Source of the DNA: CAWBRT01 sp963832785
GTDB lineage: Bacteria; Acidobacteriota; Terriglobia; Terriglobales; Acidobacteriaceae
Direction of reading: 5' to 3'
DNA length: 64,000 nt
Assembly (NCBI GenBank): GCA_963832785.1
Contig: CAWHVF010000007.1
Span: 124,001 to 188,000, forward strand
Shown: piece after piece, positions 1 to 9,061 of the stretch
How the letters are laid out: every line of letters starts with the position of its first letter
Numbering within the stretch: the first letter of the stretch is position 1
Translations under genes and position numbers: made by a program
Notes under the pieces: generated by a model
Database searches by the model: none
What the model was told of the DNA's origin: nothing
The model's input: only the letters and a program-made list of their open reading frames with translations

Positions 1-1174
1 TTCACGGTGTGGCCTCAGGGCGCTACGTTACGGCAGGCAGAGTAGGGGCCTGTAAGTTGGATACTGACAGCTTTAAAACCGAAATAAAGACTTCGTAAAA
101 AGGTCGTAAAGATGGAGGCCGGCGCCAAGAACTGTTTCCTGAAATGGAATCTCGAAAAATAGCTGCACTCTTGGCCTGCCGGTGGATGCCGATGTTAATG
201 AGAGAGCTCAAAGTGACCTGGGGTACTGCGGGAGAAACTACCGGCGTTGCTGGATTTCCGATCAAAAATCGCTTTGGAAACCAACTGCCGAATTGGCGAG
301 TAGAGAATCTGACTGACTTCTCCGCGCTTCTGCTACGTGGAGAATGCTCTTTACGAACTTCAGGTAGTTTTCGGGCCTGATTCGCCGGATTCTCCGCGCG
401 CAAAGGAACTTCATACCGTAAGTTGTTGCAAACAGAGGACTACATGGCGGAGGTGCAGTCCCGAGCGAACCGCTCTCTGGGCTTAATTCCCTGCTAACAG
501 GGAATAATACAGGGAATTTTTGCTTTTATCGCGCAAGCGTCTAATTTTGTTTAAGTTCTGGGGCCAAGCGCCAATTTCAGAGTTTGAATCGAACAGGGAA
601 TTATCCGGAACGTATCAGGGAATTAGATTTCCCTGATAACCGGTCGTGGCGGATCTTTGTCCAAGCTCACTTTGGCGGCGGTAGTTTGGACCAGGGAGCA
701 GGCCAGCCGGATGATTCACAAGAGAAAAGTAACGTACTGGCGTGGGTCCTCAGTTTCCGGACTGTCAAACCCCTTCCGAACCGACCTGGTCGTTTCCCAG
801 AACGCGGTTTCGGAACCCTGTATAGCTGCCGCACCCCCGCGTAGATCGTTAATGCAGCGATGGACTCCTATGCCCGCTAGAAACACAATATTACGAGGCG
901 AATTCGCCTTCGCGGTGGGCGCAGATTCCCGGTTAATTTTCAGCATTTTTCACTGCCATTAAGTGCTAGAATCCAGGAACTCAGCCCAGCAAGACAGGCC
1001 ATTTTTGTTGCTAACGAATTGCCGATGGCCGTCGCAGGGCCTGGGTTCGGCGCTGGGGTATGAGACGCCGTCGGCAATCCCTGCTGACCGCCCCAGTGAG
1101 GGAACGACCGAAATGCAAAACGAAATCCGACGGTACGCCCGACCACCACGACGTCGCATGAAAGAACTTTATTC
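1..1174. other. Non-coding stretch with no convincing gene
   Basis: Only short open frames occur here, on both strands and mutually overlapping, and none has a recognisable motif, a good ribosome site or a plausible composition. The only structure seen is a group of CAGGGAAT-type repeats with two perfect hairpins at 486-638. The stretch may be decayed sequence or the edge of a mobile element. Confidence 0.5.
486..638. repeat. CAGGGAAT repeat cluster with two perfect inverted repeats
   Basis: The octamer CAGGGAAT occurs at 498-505, 510-517, 594-601 and 616-623. ATTCCCTG/CAGGGAAT forms an 8-bp stem with a 4-nt loop at 486-505. TATCAGGGAA/TTCCCTGATA forms a 10-bp stem with a 6-nt loop at 613-638. 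The spacing is irregular (12 to 84 nt), so this is not a CRISPR. It resembles a small dispersed palindromic repeat (REP/MITE-like) or a decayed element end. The function is unknown. Confidence 0.6.
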
Positions 1175-1486
1175 ATGAGAATCAACAGTCTTGAAATTGA
1201 AACCTTTGAACTCACCCCCGACGTTGCCGTAACCAGGGGTCATAGAAATTACGAAGACGAAGGAGAGGAGTCTGAGGAAGAGGAGCCCGAGGAAGGCGAC
1301 GAGGAAGGTGAACCCGAAGAAATACTCTGGAGTTCATCAACAACCTTCGACTATGATGGCACGGTGCGAACCCGAATTAAAGGAGGACCAAGCGCTACCG
1401 TCCGCCAACTGCGCGACGCCGGCGATTCGGTCTCTGGAGAAGTTGCTATGCGAGATTGCTCGACAGCTCCCCTCCCCGGGCGATAG
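1175..1486 (+). CDS. Possible small acidic protein, unknown
   Basis: This is a 103-residue open frame with a very acidic, glutamate-rich segment at about residues 28-50, followed by a short tail with no recognised domain. No convincing Shine-Dalgarno sequence precedes the ATG and no family is recognised. The acidic run could come from a GA-rich DNA tract rather than selection. It is kept as a weak candidate because it is the only frame of this size on the plus strand before the polyamine genes. Confidence 0.25.
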   Translation: MRINSLEIETFELTPDVAVTRGHRNYEDEGEESEEEEPEEGDEEGEPEEILWSSSTTFDYDGTVRTRIKGGPSATVRQLRDAGDSVSGEVAMRDCSTAPLPGR

Positions 1487-1628
1487 CAAAAGTTGTTCAG
1501 AAGACTAATAGAGAGTCAGACTTCGCCTTGGCTGGGTCGCCTTCGCGCTAGCCTACCTAGCCCTGGGCGAGGCAAGACTCGAACGATCGTATTGAATAAT
1601 CTAGTCACTACAGCGGAGCGGAATAACG

Positions 1629-3095
1629 ATGGTTAGGTTTCCGAAACGAGTCTTGCTCGTCGGTTTTGGAGCGGTGGCGCGTTGCACGCTGCCCATTTTA
1701 ATCAAACACCTCAGTATCGATCCCAAGCGCATCACCATCATAGACTTTGAGCAAAACGATGCCGCTCTGAAGCCCTGGATCGAGCAGGGTATGACTTTCA
1801 TCAAGGATCGCGTAACGCCAGAGAACCTGGGGAACTTGCTTGGACAACACCTCTCGGCCGGAGACCTCCTCATCGACCTGGCGTGGAATATCGATTGTTG
1901 CGAAATCGTGCAATGGTGCCACGATCGGGGCGTCCTCTATGTGAACACGTCGGTAGAGCTCTGGGATCCCTACGCTGGAGCCGAAAGCAAGCACCCTACC
2001 GAGCGAACCCTTTACTGGCGCCACATGAATTTGCGGCGGATGATCTCCGCGTGGAGCGAGCCTGGGCCGACGGCGGTGATCGAACACGGAGCCAACCCCG
2101 GCCTAATCAGCCATTTCACCAAGTATGCGCTCCTAGACATCGCGCAGCACGCTCTTGCGGAGAAAAAAGTGAGCGGGGCTCAGGCGGAGAGGATCGCTCA
2201 CCACGCCAAGGAGCAGAACTTTAACCACCTAGCCCAGCAACTCGGCGTCAAGGTCATTCACTGCAGCGAGCGCGACACGCAGATCACAGATCAGCCCAAA
2301 CAGGTGAACGAGTTTGTCAATACCTGGAGCGTTGAGGGCTTCCGCGAGGAGGGAACGACCACGGCCGAGATGGGCTGGGGCACCCATGAAAAAGAGCTGC
2401 CCGCCCTCGCTTTCGAGCACGCGGACGGTCCCAAGAGCCAGATCTGCCTGGCGCGGATGGGCATCAACACATTGGTGGCGAGCTGGGTGCCACCGAATCA
2501 CGACATCGTCGGCATGATCGTGCGCCACGGCGAGGCGTTCACCATCACCGAGAAACTCACCGTTTGGGAAGACGGCAAGGCGATTTACCGCCCGACGGTC
2601 CACTACGCTTATTGCCCGTGTGACGCCGCCATTGCCTCGCTCCACGAACTGCGCGGCTATGATTACCGGTTGCAACCGCGCATCCGCATCATGACCGACG
2701 AAATCATCAGCGGAGCCGATATTCTGGGCGCATTGGTGATGGGGCACCCCTACCAATCGTGGTGGTGCGGAAGCGATCTCGATATCGAGGAGTCGCGCCG
2801 CCTGGTACCGCATCAGAACGCGACCACGATGCAGGTAGCGATTGCGGTTGTTGCCGCCTGCATGTGGATGGTCGAGAACCCGTGCCGGGGGCTGTGCGTG
2901 CCTGACGACTTGCCGCATGACTACGTGCTGGAGGTCAGCAAGCCATACCTGGGCAGGTTCGTTTCCGTAGCCTCGGACTGGAACCCGCTGAAGCACTACT
3001 CCAACTTCTTCAGCGGATATAACAAGCCGCAGATCGACATATCCGACCCCTGGCTGTTCAAGAATTTTCTGGTCACGGACGGAGACGGTATTTAG
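1629..3095 (+). CDS. hss: Homospermidine synthase
   Basis: The 488-residue protein is of full length for bacterial homospermidine synthase, the NAD-dependent enzyme that joins two putrescines (or putrescine and spermidine) into sym-homospermidine in the cytoplasm. The N-terminus has the Rossmann start LLVGFGAVARCTLPIL, and a saccharopine-dehydrogenase-like layout follows. Segments typical of the family include DLAWNIDCCEIVQWC (about residues 80-95), the NTSVELWDPY stretch, and IEHGANPGLISHF near residue 155. The start is the first ATG after a GGAGCGGA-like ribosome site. An ornithine decarboxylase follows 70 bp downstream on the same strand and supplies putrescine, so the two form a short polyamine module. 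No frameshift is seen, and the identification is strong at family level. Confidence 0.9.
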   Translation: MVRFPKRVLLVGFGAVARCTLPILIKHLSIDPKRITIIDFEQNDAALKPWIEQGMTFIKDRVTPENLGNLLGQHLSAGDLLIDLAWNIDCCEIVQWCHDRGVLYVNTSVELWDPYAGAESKHPTERTLYWRHMNLRRMISAWSEPGPTAVIEHGANPGLISHFTKYALLDIAQHALAEKKVSGAQAERIAHHAKEQNFNHLAQQLGVKVIHCSERDTQITDQPKQVNEFVNTWSVEGFREEGTTTAEMGWGTHEKELPALAFEHADGPKSQICLARMGINTLVASWVPPNHDIVGMIVRHGEAFTITEKLTVWEDGKAIYRPTVHYAYCPCDAAIASLHELRGYDYRLQPRIRIMTDEIISGADILGALVMGHPYQSWWCGSDLDIEESRRLVPHQNATTMQVAIAVVAACMWMVENPCRGLCVPDDLPHDYVLEVSKPYLGRFVSVASDWNPLKHYSNFFSGYNKPQIDISDPWLFKNFLVTDGDGI

Positions 3096-3165
3096 ACCCA
3101 GCGCGGCGCGACGGGAATTTACAGGGCTCATAATGACGTAAAAATATAAGCCATGGACTATAAGC

Positions 3166-4377
3166 ATGGACCAAAAGACGCTCTTTCAACTGGCCAAGAA
3201 GCAATGCACACCGTTTGTTGTTGTAGACCATAAAGTACTGCGCGAAAACTACGACCAGTTCCGAAAGTATCTGCCGCGCGTGCAGGCCTACTACGCGGTC
3301 AAGGCTAACAGCGACCCTGCCATCGTACAGACGTTTTACGATGCCGGAGCCAGTTTCGACGTCGCCAGCATGGCAGAGTTTTTGAACGTTCACGAAAAGA
3401 TCAAGGATCTTCCGGAGAAACAGCGCCAGGATTTCATCTGGGATAAAATCATTTACTCGCACCCGATCAAGGCGATTGAAACGCTCAAGCGATTGGACCC
3501 ATACAAGCCGCTGGTCGCCTACGATAACCACGAAGAGGTGATCAAGATCGCTCGCTATGCGCCGCACTCGGGCTTGGTGCTACGGTTGCGTGTCCCCAAC
3601 ACCGGCTCGATGGTGGAGCTGTCAAGCAAGTTCGGCGCTTTGCCCGGCGAGGCTGTTGACCTGATCGCCTTCGCTCACAATAACAAGCTCGAGGTCGAAG
3701 GGCTGAGCTTCCACGTCGGGAGCCAGTGCACGAACCCTAAGAACTACAGCCAGGCGCTGCAACTAGCCGCGGGCGTCTTCGCCGAGGCCAAGTTACGTGG
3801 CTTCAATCTCAAGCTCCTCGACATTGGCGGTGGTTTTCCTGCCCACTACGACGACACGGTCCCTCCCTTTAGGAGGGTTGCCAAAATGATCAATGCCGAG
3901 TTGGACCGTCTTTTCCCCGAACCGATCGAAATCCTTGCTGAGCCCGGGCGTTTCCTGGTCGCCTCCGCCGCCATCGCCGTCGCCCAGATCATAGGCAAAG
4001 CCGTCCGCGAGGGCAGACTTTGTTACTATCTCAACGACGGCGTCTATCACACCTATAGCGGCATGATCTTTGACCACGCCCAGTACCGCCTTAGAAGTTT
4101 CAAAAATGGTCCTACTCAGATCTGCTCAGTCTTCGGCCCCACGTGCGACGCGTTCGATACCATCAGTCTGACCGAGGAGCTCCCGGACCTGGAGATTGGC
4201 GAACTGGTCTACTCCGAAAACATAGGCGCCTATTCCGCCGCCAGCAGCACGTACTTCAACGGCTTTCCGCCGGCCACGGTTGTGCATGTGAACCAGCAAT
4301 GCCAAGTAGCAACGGCCCCACAACTTGAAGTCACAGACCCGCTACTGTCGTCAACCGCAGTTGCCGGGCGGAGTTGA
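3166..4377 (+). CDS. Ornithine/lysine decarboxylase, PLP fold type III
   Basis: This 403-residue protein belongs to the alanine-racemase-fold decarboxylases (Orn/Lys/Arg decarboxylase class 2). The PLP lysine lies in YYAVKANSDP at about residue 45. The HVGSQC segment, the phosphate-binding GGGFP loop (about 224-228), EPGRFLV (about 265) and the catalytic cysteine motif GPTCDAFD (about 325) are all present. It most likely decarboxylates ornithine to putrescine, although lysine or carboxynorspermidine decarboxylases are close relatives that cannot be excluded by eye. It sits directly after homospermidine synthase on the same strand, which supports putrescine supply for homospermidine. The length and motifs are complete. 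Confidence 0.87.
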   Translation: MDQKTLFQLAKKQCTPFVVVDHKVLRENYDQFRKYLPRVQAYYAVKANSDPAIVQTFYDAGASFDVASMAEFLNVHEKIKDLPEKQRQDFIWDKIIYSHPIKAIETLKRLDPYKPLVAYDNHEEVIKIARYAPHSGLVLRLRVPNTGSMVELSSKFGALPGEAVDLIAFAHNNKLEVEGLSFHVGSQCTNPKNYSQALQLAAGVFAEAKLRGFNLKLLDIGGGFPAHYDDTVPPFRRVAKMINAELDRLFPEPIEILAEPGRFLVASAAIAVAQIIGKAVREGRLCYYLNDGVYHTYSGMIFDHAQYRLRSFKNGPTQICSVFGPTCDAFDTISLTEELPDLEIGELVYSENIGAYSAASSTYFNGFPPATVVHVNQQCQVATAPQLEVTDPLLSSTAVAGRS

Positions 4378-4518
4378 TATCGTAGCGGCACATCGATTCC
4401 CTCCTTGGGGATAGGCCGGATTATCTTCACCCATGGCTGTCTTCGAAGTGGAAGTAGTTGCGTGCTCCCCGGGATTTCAATGTGCGGGATACGGCGGGTG
4501 AAATGCCGGAGGATACCT

Positions 4519-5133
4519 CTAGGGCTTTCTAGCGCCAAGGGCAAAGGCAACGATAGTGTTACCGCTTTTCCCCGTAGCAACTTCCGCCCGCGCTAGAAGC
4601 TTTGCTTCGAGATCGTCGGTGTCTGCGTGGAGCTCGCACGCGGCGATCTGTTCCGTGGTCGCGCCATGAAAGCAAAGTTCGCAAACACCGAGGCCGCCTT
4701 CCGTGCGTACCGGTGGTCCGAAGACGCGGCAGGTCATGGGACGCGCCGCATACAGATCGCATGTACCGGTCTTGGGATCAAGCACCGGGCAAGGTTCGTC
4801 ATTGGCGAAGTCTTCGAAATCCTCGCCGTTCTCGGCGAGTATTCCTGTGGATGGGTCTCCCGGAAATCCAGCGCGTAGGCGGCGGACTGCAGCACGGGCG
4901 CGCTGGCGCACCCGCTTCGCCCGCTCGGGATCCTGCTGCTCCAGTTCGGCCAGCCCGTTTTGTAATCTGAAGGCATCCAGTTGACTTATGGCGAACACCC
5001 CAATGCAGCACTGAGTACAGCCTGAGCGACATGCCAGCCAGGACCCGCTCCTGCGCGCGGAGTCTTCGAGCGCAGCGTCCACGATCTGCACCAGTTCACG
5101 GTCTGCACTGCGGAGTGACTCAGGGCTGCGCAT
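4519..5133 (-). CDS. YkgJ-family cysteine cluster protein
   Basis: This 204-residue protein has the conserved cysteine arrangement of the YkgJ/CxxCxxCC family. CRSGCTQCC lies near residue 38, and a second group CPVLDPKTGTCDLYAARP followed by TCRVFGPP lies near residues 115-140. The family is thought to bind a metal or Fe-S cluster through these cysteines, but its biochemical role is not established. The gene is alone on the minus strand between the polyamine pair and the trehalose gene, about 140 bp from the end of the decarboxylase, with which it is convergent. The C-terminus is slightly longer than the cysteine core and shows nothing distinctive. Confidence 0.75.
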   Translation of the reverse strand: MRSPESLRSADRELVQIVDAALEDSARRSGSWLACRSGCTQCCIGVFAISQLDAFRLQNGLAELEQQDPERAKRVRQRARAAVRRLRAGFPGDPSTGILAENGEDFEDFANDEPCPVLDPKTGTCDLYAARPMTCRVFGPPVRTEGGLGVCELCFHGATTEQIAACELHADTDDLEAKLLARAEVATGKSGNTIVAFALGARKP

Positions 5134-5685
5134 GTCGATATCCTATCCCACACACCCGCGCCATGCGAGTGACCGCACGCCAGCAGCGCGCGTCGCTCCA
5201 TACGCTTAGGATGGGGCCATCGTACGTTCCCTGAAAAAGATACCGCCAATTCCTCCCGACGCGTGTCGTGTCCACCTGCGCCGGCGCTGTCGTCCTGTGG
5301 AAGTGAGCCGACAGTTAACCGATTGCCGGTATTACGATTTGTCTTCCCAGACCTTCTCTGCTGCGGAGGCATTTGGCGGGCCGCTCCGGAATGAGTTCGC
5401 ATTTCTAAGGCCGTTCTGGTCGGCCGCGTTTTCCGGGAGAGAATCAGCTAAGGCAATTCGAATGTGCGAGTAAGCGCTTCGATTGATTAAGAGCAGAGCA
5501 TTAATCACCTAACCTGCCGTTGCGCTACTTGTCTGTCCGTCCGGGCATCCTGTATCCGTCGTTCAAATCGCTCCACACTCTTGTAGCGGCGGAGCATGGT
5601 TATTGCGCATTTCAGTCAAGCCTAGCTGTGCGGCCGCTGATTACCCGTCAGGTTTGCTGAATCGCATCTTGTGTGAAGGGGAAGT
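5134..5685. other. Intergenic stretch, no gene seen
   Basis: About 550 bp lie between the divergent YkgJ-type gene and the trehalose-phosphate synthase gene. No open frame with recognisable content and no RNA gene were found. It presumably holds the promoters for both flanking genes, but no convincing -35/-10 pair was identified by eye. Confidence 0.5.
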
Positions 5686-8053
5686 ATGCGGTTGGTCATT
5701 CGCCTGATTTGTTCGCTCGTGGCATGTGTACTGCTGGCTTCGGTTGCGTCATCGTACTATCAGGTCCAACGTGAAAAACGCAACTTACGAAGCGAGCTTC
5801 AAAGGCGCCGAATTCCTCGCCGACAGTCTGGAACAAGACATTGAGATTCTTCTTCAGGAGAAGTCGGCAGCCGCTCTTCGGCGCAAGGTCGAAGGTGTCG
5901 GCCGCAAAGAACATTTTCTTGGAGTCGCCGTTTACGGGGACCTGCCTGCGCCATTGGCGATGACGACGTCACTTGAAACACAAATTGCGGCGCGGCCTGG
6001 AGTCGTTGCAAAAGCAATGGGCGATGACCGTGGCGCCAGCCAATTCGTTCGTATGGGCAGCGCACTCATGCACCTTCATGCCGTGCCGTTGCACGGTGAC
6101 ACCGGCGTAATTGGTGGGCTGCTGGTGGTACATGATGCCAGCTATATTGCGTCGGCCAGCAGGCGAATTTGGCGTGAGATCTCCGTTCGCGTGGGAGTGC
6201 AGATCTGCCTCCTTGCTTTGACCACCTTTGTCGTCTTCCGGCGTAGCGTAATGAAACCGATCGCTCGAACGGCAGCCTGGATGCGTGATCTGCGCAATGG
6301 ACGAACTCCGGCAGAAGGTGAACCACCCGCGTCAGACATGTTTGGGCCGTTGGCGCGAGAGGCCACGAGCTTTGCAAAGAGTTTGGCGGATGCGCGTGCC
6401 TCCGCACAACAGGAAGCACGCCTGCGTGAGACAGCCGAATCATCCTGGACAGCGGAACGCCTCGCTGTGTGCCTGCAAACCAAGTTGAAGGGCAGCCGGC
6501 TTATTGTGGTTTCGAACCGTGAACCGTACATGCACATGCGGCAGGGCAAGAGCGTAAAGGCAGTGGTTCCGGCCAGCGGGTTGGTGACCGGGCTTGAGCC
6601 CATATTGCGGGCTTGCGACGGCACGTGGGTTGCACATGGCAGTGGCAACGCCGATCACGAAACCGTAGACGGGCGCAACTGTTTGCGTGTACCGCCAGAA
6701 AATCCGCGCTACACCTTGCGCCGGGTGTGGCTAAACAGGAAACAGGAAGAAGGCTATTATCTAGGTTTTTCAAACGAAGGTCTCTGGCCGCTTTGCCACA
6801 TCGCCCACACACGACCGACATTTCGAGCCGCAGATTGGGAGCAATACAAGGACGTGAATGCGGTTTTTGCCGACGCAGCACTGGATGAAATCGCTGAGAC
6901 CGAGCACCCCGTCGTTATTGTTCAGGATTACCATTTTGCGCTTCTGCCGAAGCTGCTCAAAGAACGGCGACCTGACGCGCGCGTCGGAATATTTTGGCAT
7001 ATTCCTTGGCCCAATCCGGAGGCTTTTGGCATATGTCCGTGGCAGCGCGAATTGCTCGAAGGGTTGCTAGGGGCTGATCTAATCGGGTTCCATATTCAGG
7101 CGCATTGCCATAATTTTCTGGAAACCGTGAACTCTGCTTTGGAGTCTCGCATTGAGTGGGAGCGTTTTGCCGTCAACCGTCATGACCACGTCTCGCTGGT
7201 TCGTCCGTTCCCGATCAGTGTTGCCTTTCCTGATGCAGCAACGGAGCCGCAGAGAAAGTCCTTCCATTCGCATCAAGCAGCGCTGCTGGAAGAAATCGGA
7301 GCCGACGCGCTTTACGTTGCCGTTGGCGTCGATCGGATTGACTACACGAAGGGCATTCTTGAGCGCTTCCTGGGGGTCGAACGTTTCCTCAATAAGTATC
7401 CACAGTACCAGGGAAAGTTCACCTTTGTGCAAATTGGCGCCCCCAGCCGAACGGACATCAAACGCTATCACGATTTTCTGGTTGAGGTTGATGCTGAAAG
7501 CGAGCGCATCAATCGCCTCTTTGCACGCGACAAATGGCGCCCTATTCTCTTCCGCAAGTGGCACCATGATCACGCTGAAGTCAGTCGGTTTTACCGCGCC
7601 GCCGACCTGTGTGTGGTCACGTCGCTGCACGACGGCATGAACCTGGTCGCAAAAGAGTTTCTCGCCAGCCGCGATGATGGAGATGGCGCGCTTATCCTCA
7701 GTCCGTTCACAGGCGCGGCTCGTGAACTGCCGGACGCCCTCATCGTGAATCCTTACGACACGGAAGGATTGGCCGATGCAATCTTCACCGCGCTAACGAT
7801 GAATCCTGCGGAGCGAAAGAGCCGGATGGGGCGCATGCGTGCGGTTGTGAAACAGCAAAACGTCTATCGCTGGGCAGGGACCCTGATCGGTGAACTATGC
7901 GACGTTCGCTTCGCGCGCTCGAACTCAATGAATCTCAAAGAGGTCTTGACCGCGCCCGTCGGCACTAATGAGGAGATCATCGGCGAGCATCCGGTCTATG
8001 ATCTCGACAAGGCCGGCGCCATAGGCGCGGGTGGTCACCACGTGGGCAGATGA
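5686..8053 (+). CDS. otsA: Membrane-anchored trehalose-6-phosphate synthase (GT20), N-terminal frameshift
   Basis: The GT20 domain (from about 6470) is intact. It transfers glucose from a nucleotide sugar to glucose-6-phosphate. Visible motifs are VVSNREPYMH, FWHIPWPNPEAF, LIGFHIQAHCHNF, VDRIDYTKGILERF with the donor-binding Arg/Lys, and SLHDGMNLVAKEFLASR. An N-terminal extension of about 240 residues is HAMP/sensor-like, with a membrane helix near 6190-6240. The true start appears to be the ATG at 5686, behind GAAGGGGAAG, giving a membrane leader MRLVIRLICSLVACVLLASV. That frame runs into a stop after 52 codons, whereas the rest of the protein continues in the +1 frame. One extra base in the GGCGCCG run near 5805-5812 would explain this. 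A start at 5726 reads an unnatural N-terminus. The 3' end overlaps the convergent HAD gene by 129 bp and may be read-through. Confidence 0.88.
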
Positions 8054-8635
8054 TTTAACTGACTGCAACGCGTTTGCTACCGCCACTGCACAGCCGCATA
8101 CGTTCAGAAAATCGCGGTCGTTTTCGGCATCCCCAATGCCGACAACACCGCCCGGATCAAGCTCGAGTTCAGCGAGTGCACGCCGCAGGCCGCTCGCCTT
8201 ATTGACGCCTGCCGGCAGCACCATTACTGACCCTTTGTTGAGCGAAATCTGCAAATCCAGGCCGCTCTCTTCAATCGCGTTTCGCACCGCATCGCGATGC
8301 GGTTCCACGGTCGCGACTACGACGCGGCCTACCGAGAGAGGTATTCCGTCCCTGCGCAGTTTGCTAATGAAGGCAAGCGGCACTGGTCTGCACAGCAACT
8401 CTTCCTCGCCGGTAGCGGGTCGGTAGAGCAGCGCGCCATTTTCAGCTATCACTCGCTCGAACAAGCTCAACTGGGGGAAGGCATGCTTCAGATCAGGAAG
8501 TTCCCGACCGGTGATCAATAACAGTTTGCGCCCGGACGACAGAAAACGATTGAGCGAGGAGAGTGTCTGCTCATCCACCTTGCCGTGAGTGGCCAGTGTG
8601 CCATCGTAGTCAGTTGCCAGAGCGCAATGCCGCAT
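7925..8635 (-). CDS. HAD-superfamily phosphatase, Cof/trehalose-phosphatase type
   Basis: This 236-residue HAD hydrolase has motif I DYDGTLA at the N-terminus, LITGREL (motif II), a lysine within NKGSVMVLPAGVNKASGL (motif III) and GIGDAENDRDF (motif IV). The Asp nucleophile and acid/base Asp are therefore present. Its position convergent with trehalose-6-phosphate synthase suggests a trehalose-phosphate phosphatase role, but sugar-phosphate phosphatases of other specificity look alike. Close relatives that I recall carry a C-terminal ATPase-like domain. Here the protein ends shortly after the HAD core in a weak tail (LISADGRGQDLFEIH) that overlaps the trehalose synthase tail, so a C-terminal truncation is possible. 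Confidence 0.75.
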   Translation of the reverse strand: MRHCALATDYDGTLATHGKVDEQTLSSLNRFLSSGRKLLLITGRELPDLKHAFPQLSLFERVIAENGALLYRPATGEEELLCRPVPLAFISKLRRDGIPLSVGRVVVATVEPHRDAVRNAIEESGLDLQISLNKGSVMVLPAGVNKASGLRRALAELELDPGGVVGIGDAENDRDFLNVCGCAVAVANALQSVKSSAHVVTTRAYGAGLVEIIDRMLADDLLISADGRGQDLFEIH

Positions 8636-8866
8636 TGCTTATATAGTACTTCGTGGACTTACATCCGGCTTCCGCGTTCCGAAATATCACGATCGACAAT
8701 GTCCTTTACCTCGTGAGTAACATAGGATCTTCCATGCCGCCAAAAACATGCACAACAAATCCTAACTTTCTGGTATCATCAAAACCCTCCCGTAACTTTT
8801 TGCTCTTGATGACGGCCGGTCCGTCCTGATTCAGTTCCAACACGTGGGACAGCATTAGGAGAAAAC

Positions 8867-9061
8867 ATGAAAGACAAAAGCGCGGGTGTTTCCGGATTGC
8901 CAGGTTTGCTCGGCACTGAACACATCGGTTTTACGGTCCCGGATCTCGACGAAGCGACACGGTTCTTTGTCGATGTTATCGGCTGTGAAATGATTTACCC
9001 CCTTGGGCCCTTTTCGGCGGAAGACGACTGGATGGAGACGCACTTAAACGTGCATCCACGA
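8867..9061 (+). pseudogene. VOC/glyoxalase-fold protein, 5' fragment
   Basis: The first 65 or so codons read as the start of a vicinal-oxygen-chelate dioxygenase/glyoxalase-like protein (GTEHIGFTVPDLDEATRFF, then DWMETHLNVHPR). A good ribosome site, AGGAGA, lies 5 nt before the ATG. Homology stops at about 9061. Beyond that the frame continues antisense to the dehydratase gene and has no VOC character. The missing part is roughly the second beta-alpha module of the domain. The breakpoint coincides with the lost 3' end of the convergent altronate-dehydratase-like gene, so one deletion or assembly join explains both truncations. Confidence 0.75.

Noticed and set aside
486..638. CRISPR array
   Set aside because: The repeats are only 8 bp, irregularly spaced, and there are no cas genes.
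2229..3167. Long minus-strand frame opposite homospermidine synthase
   Set aside because: It is antisense to a clear enzyme gene, has no family content, and arises from codon bias.
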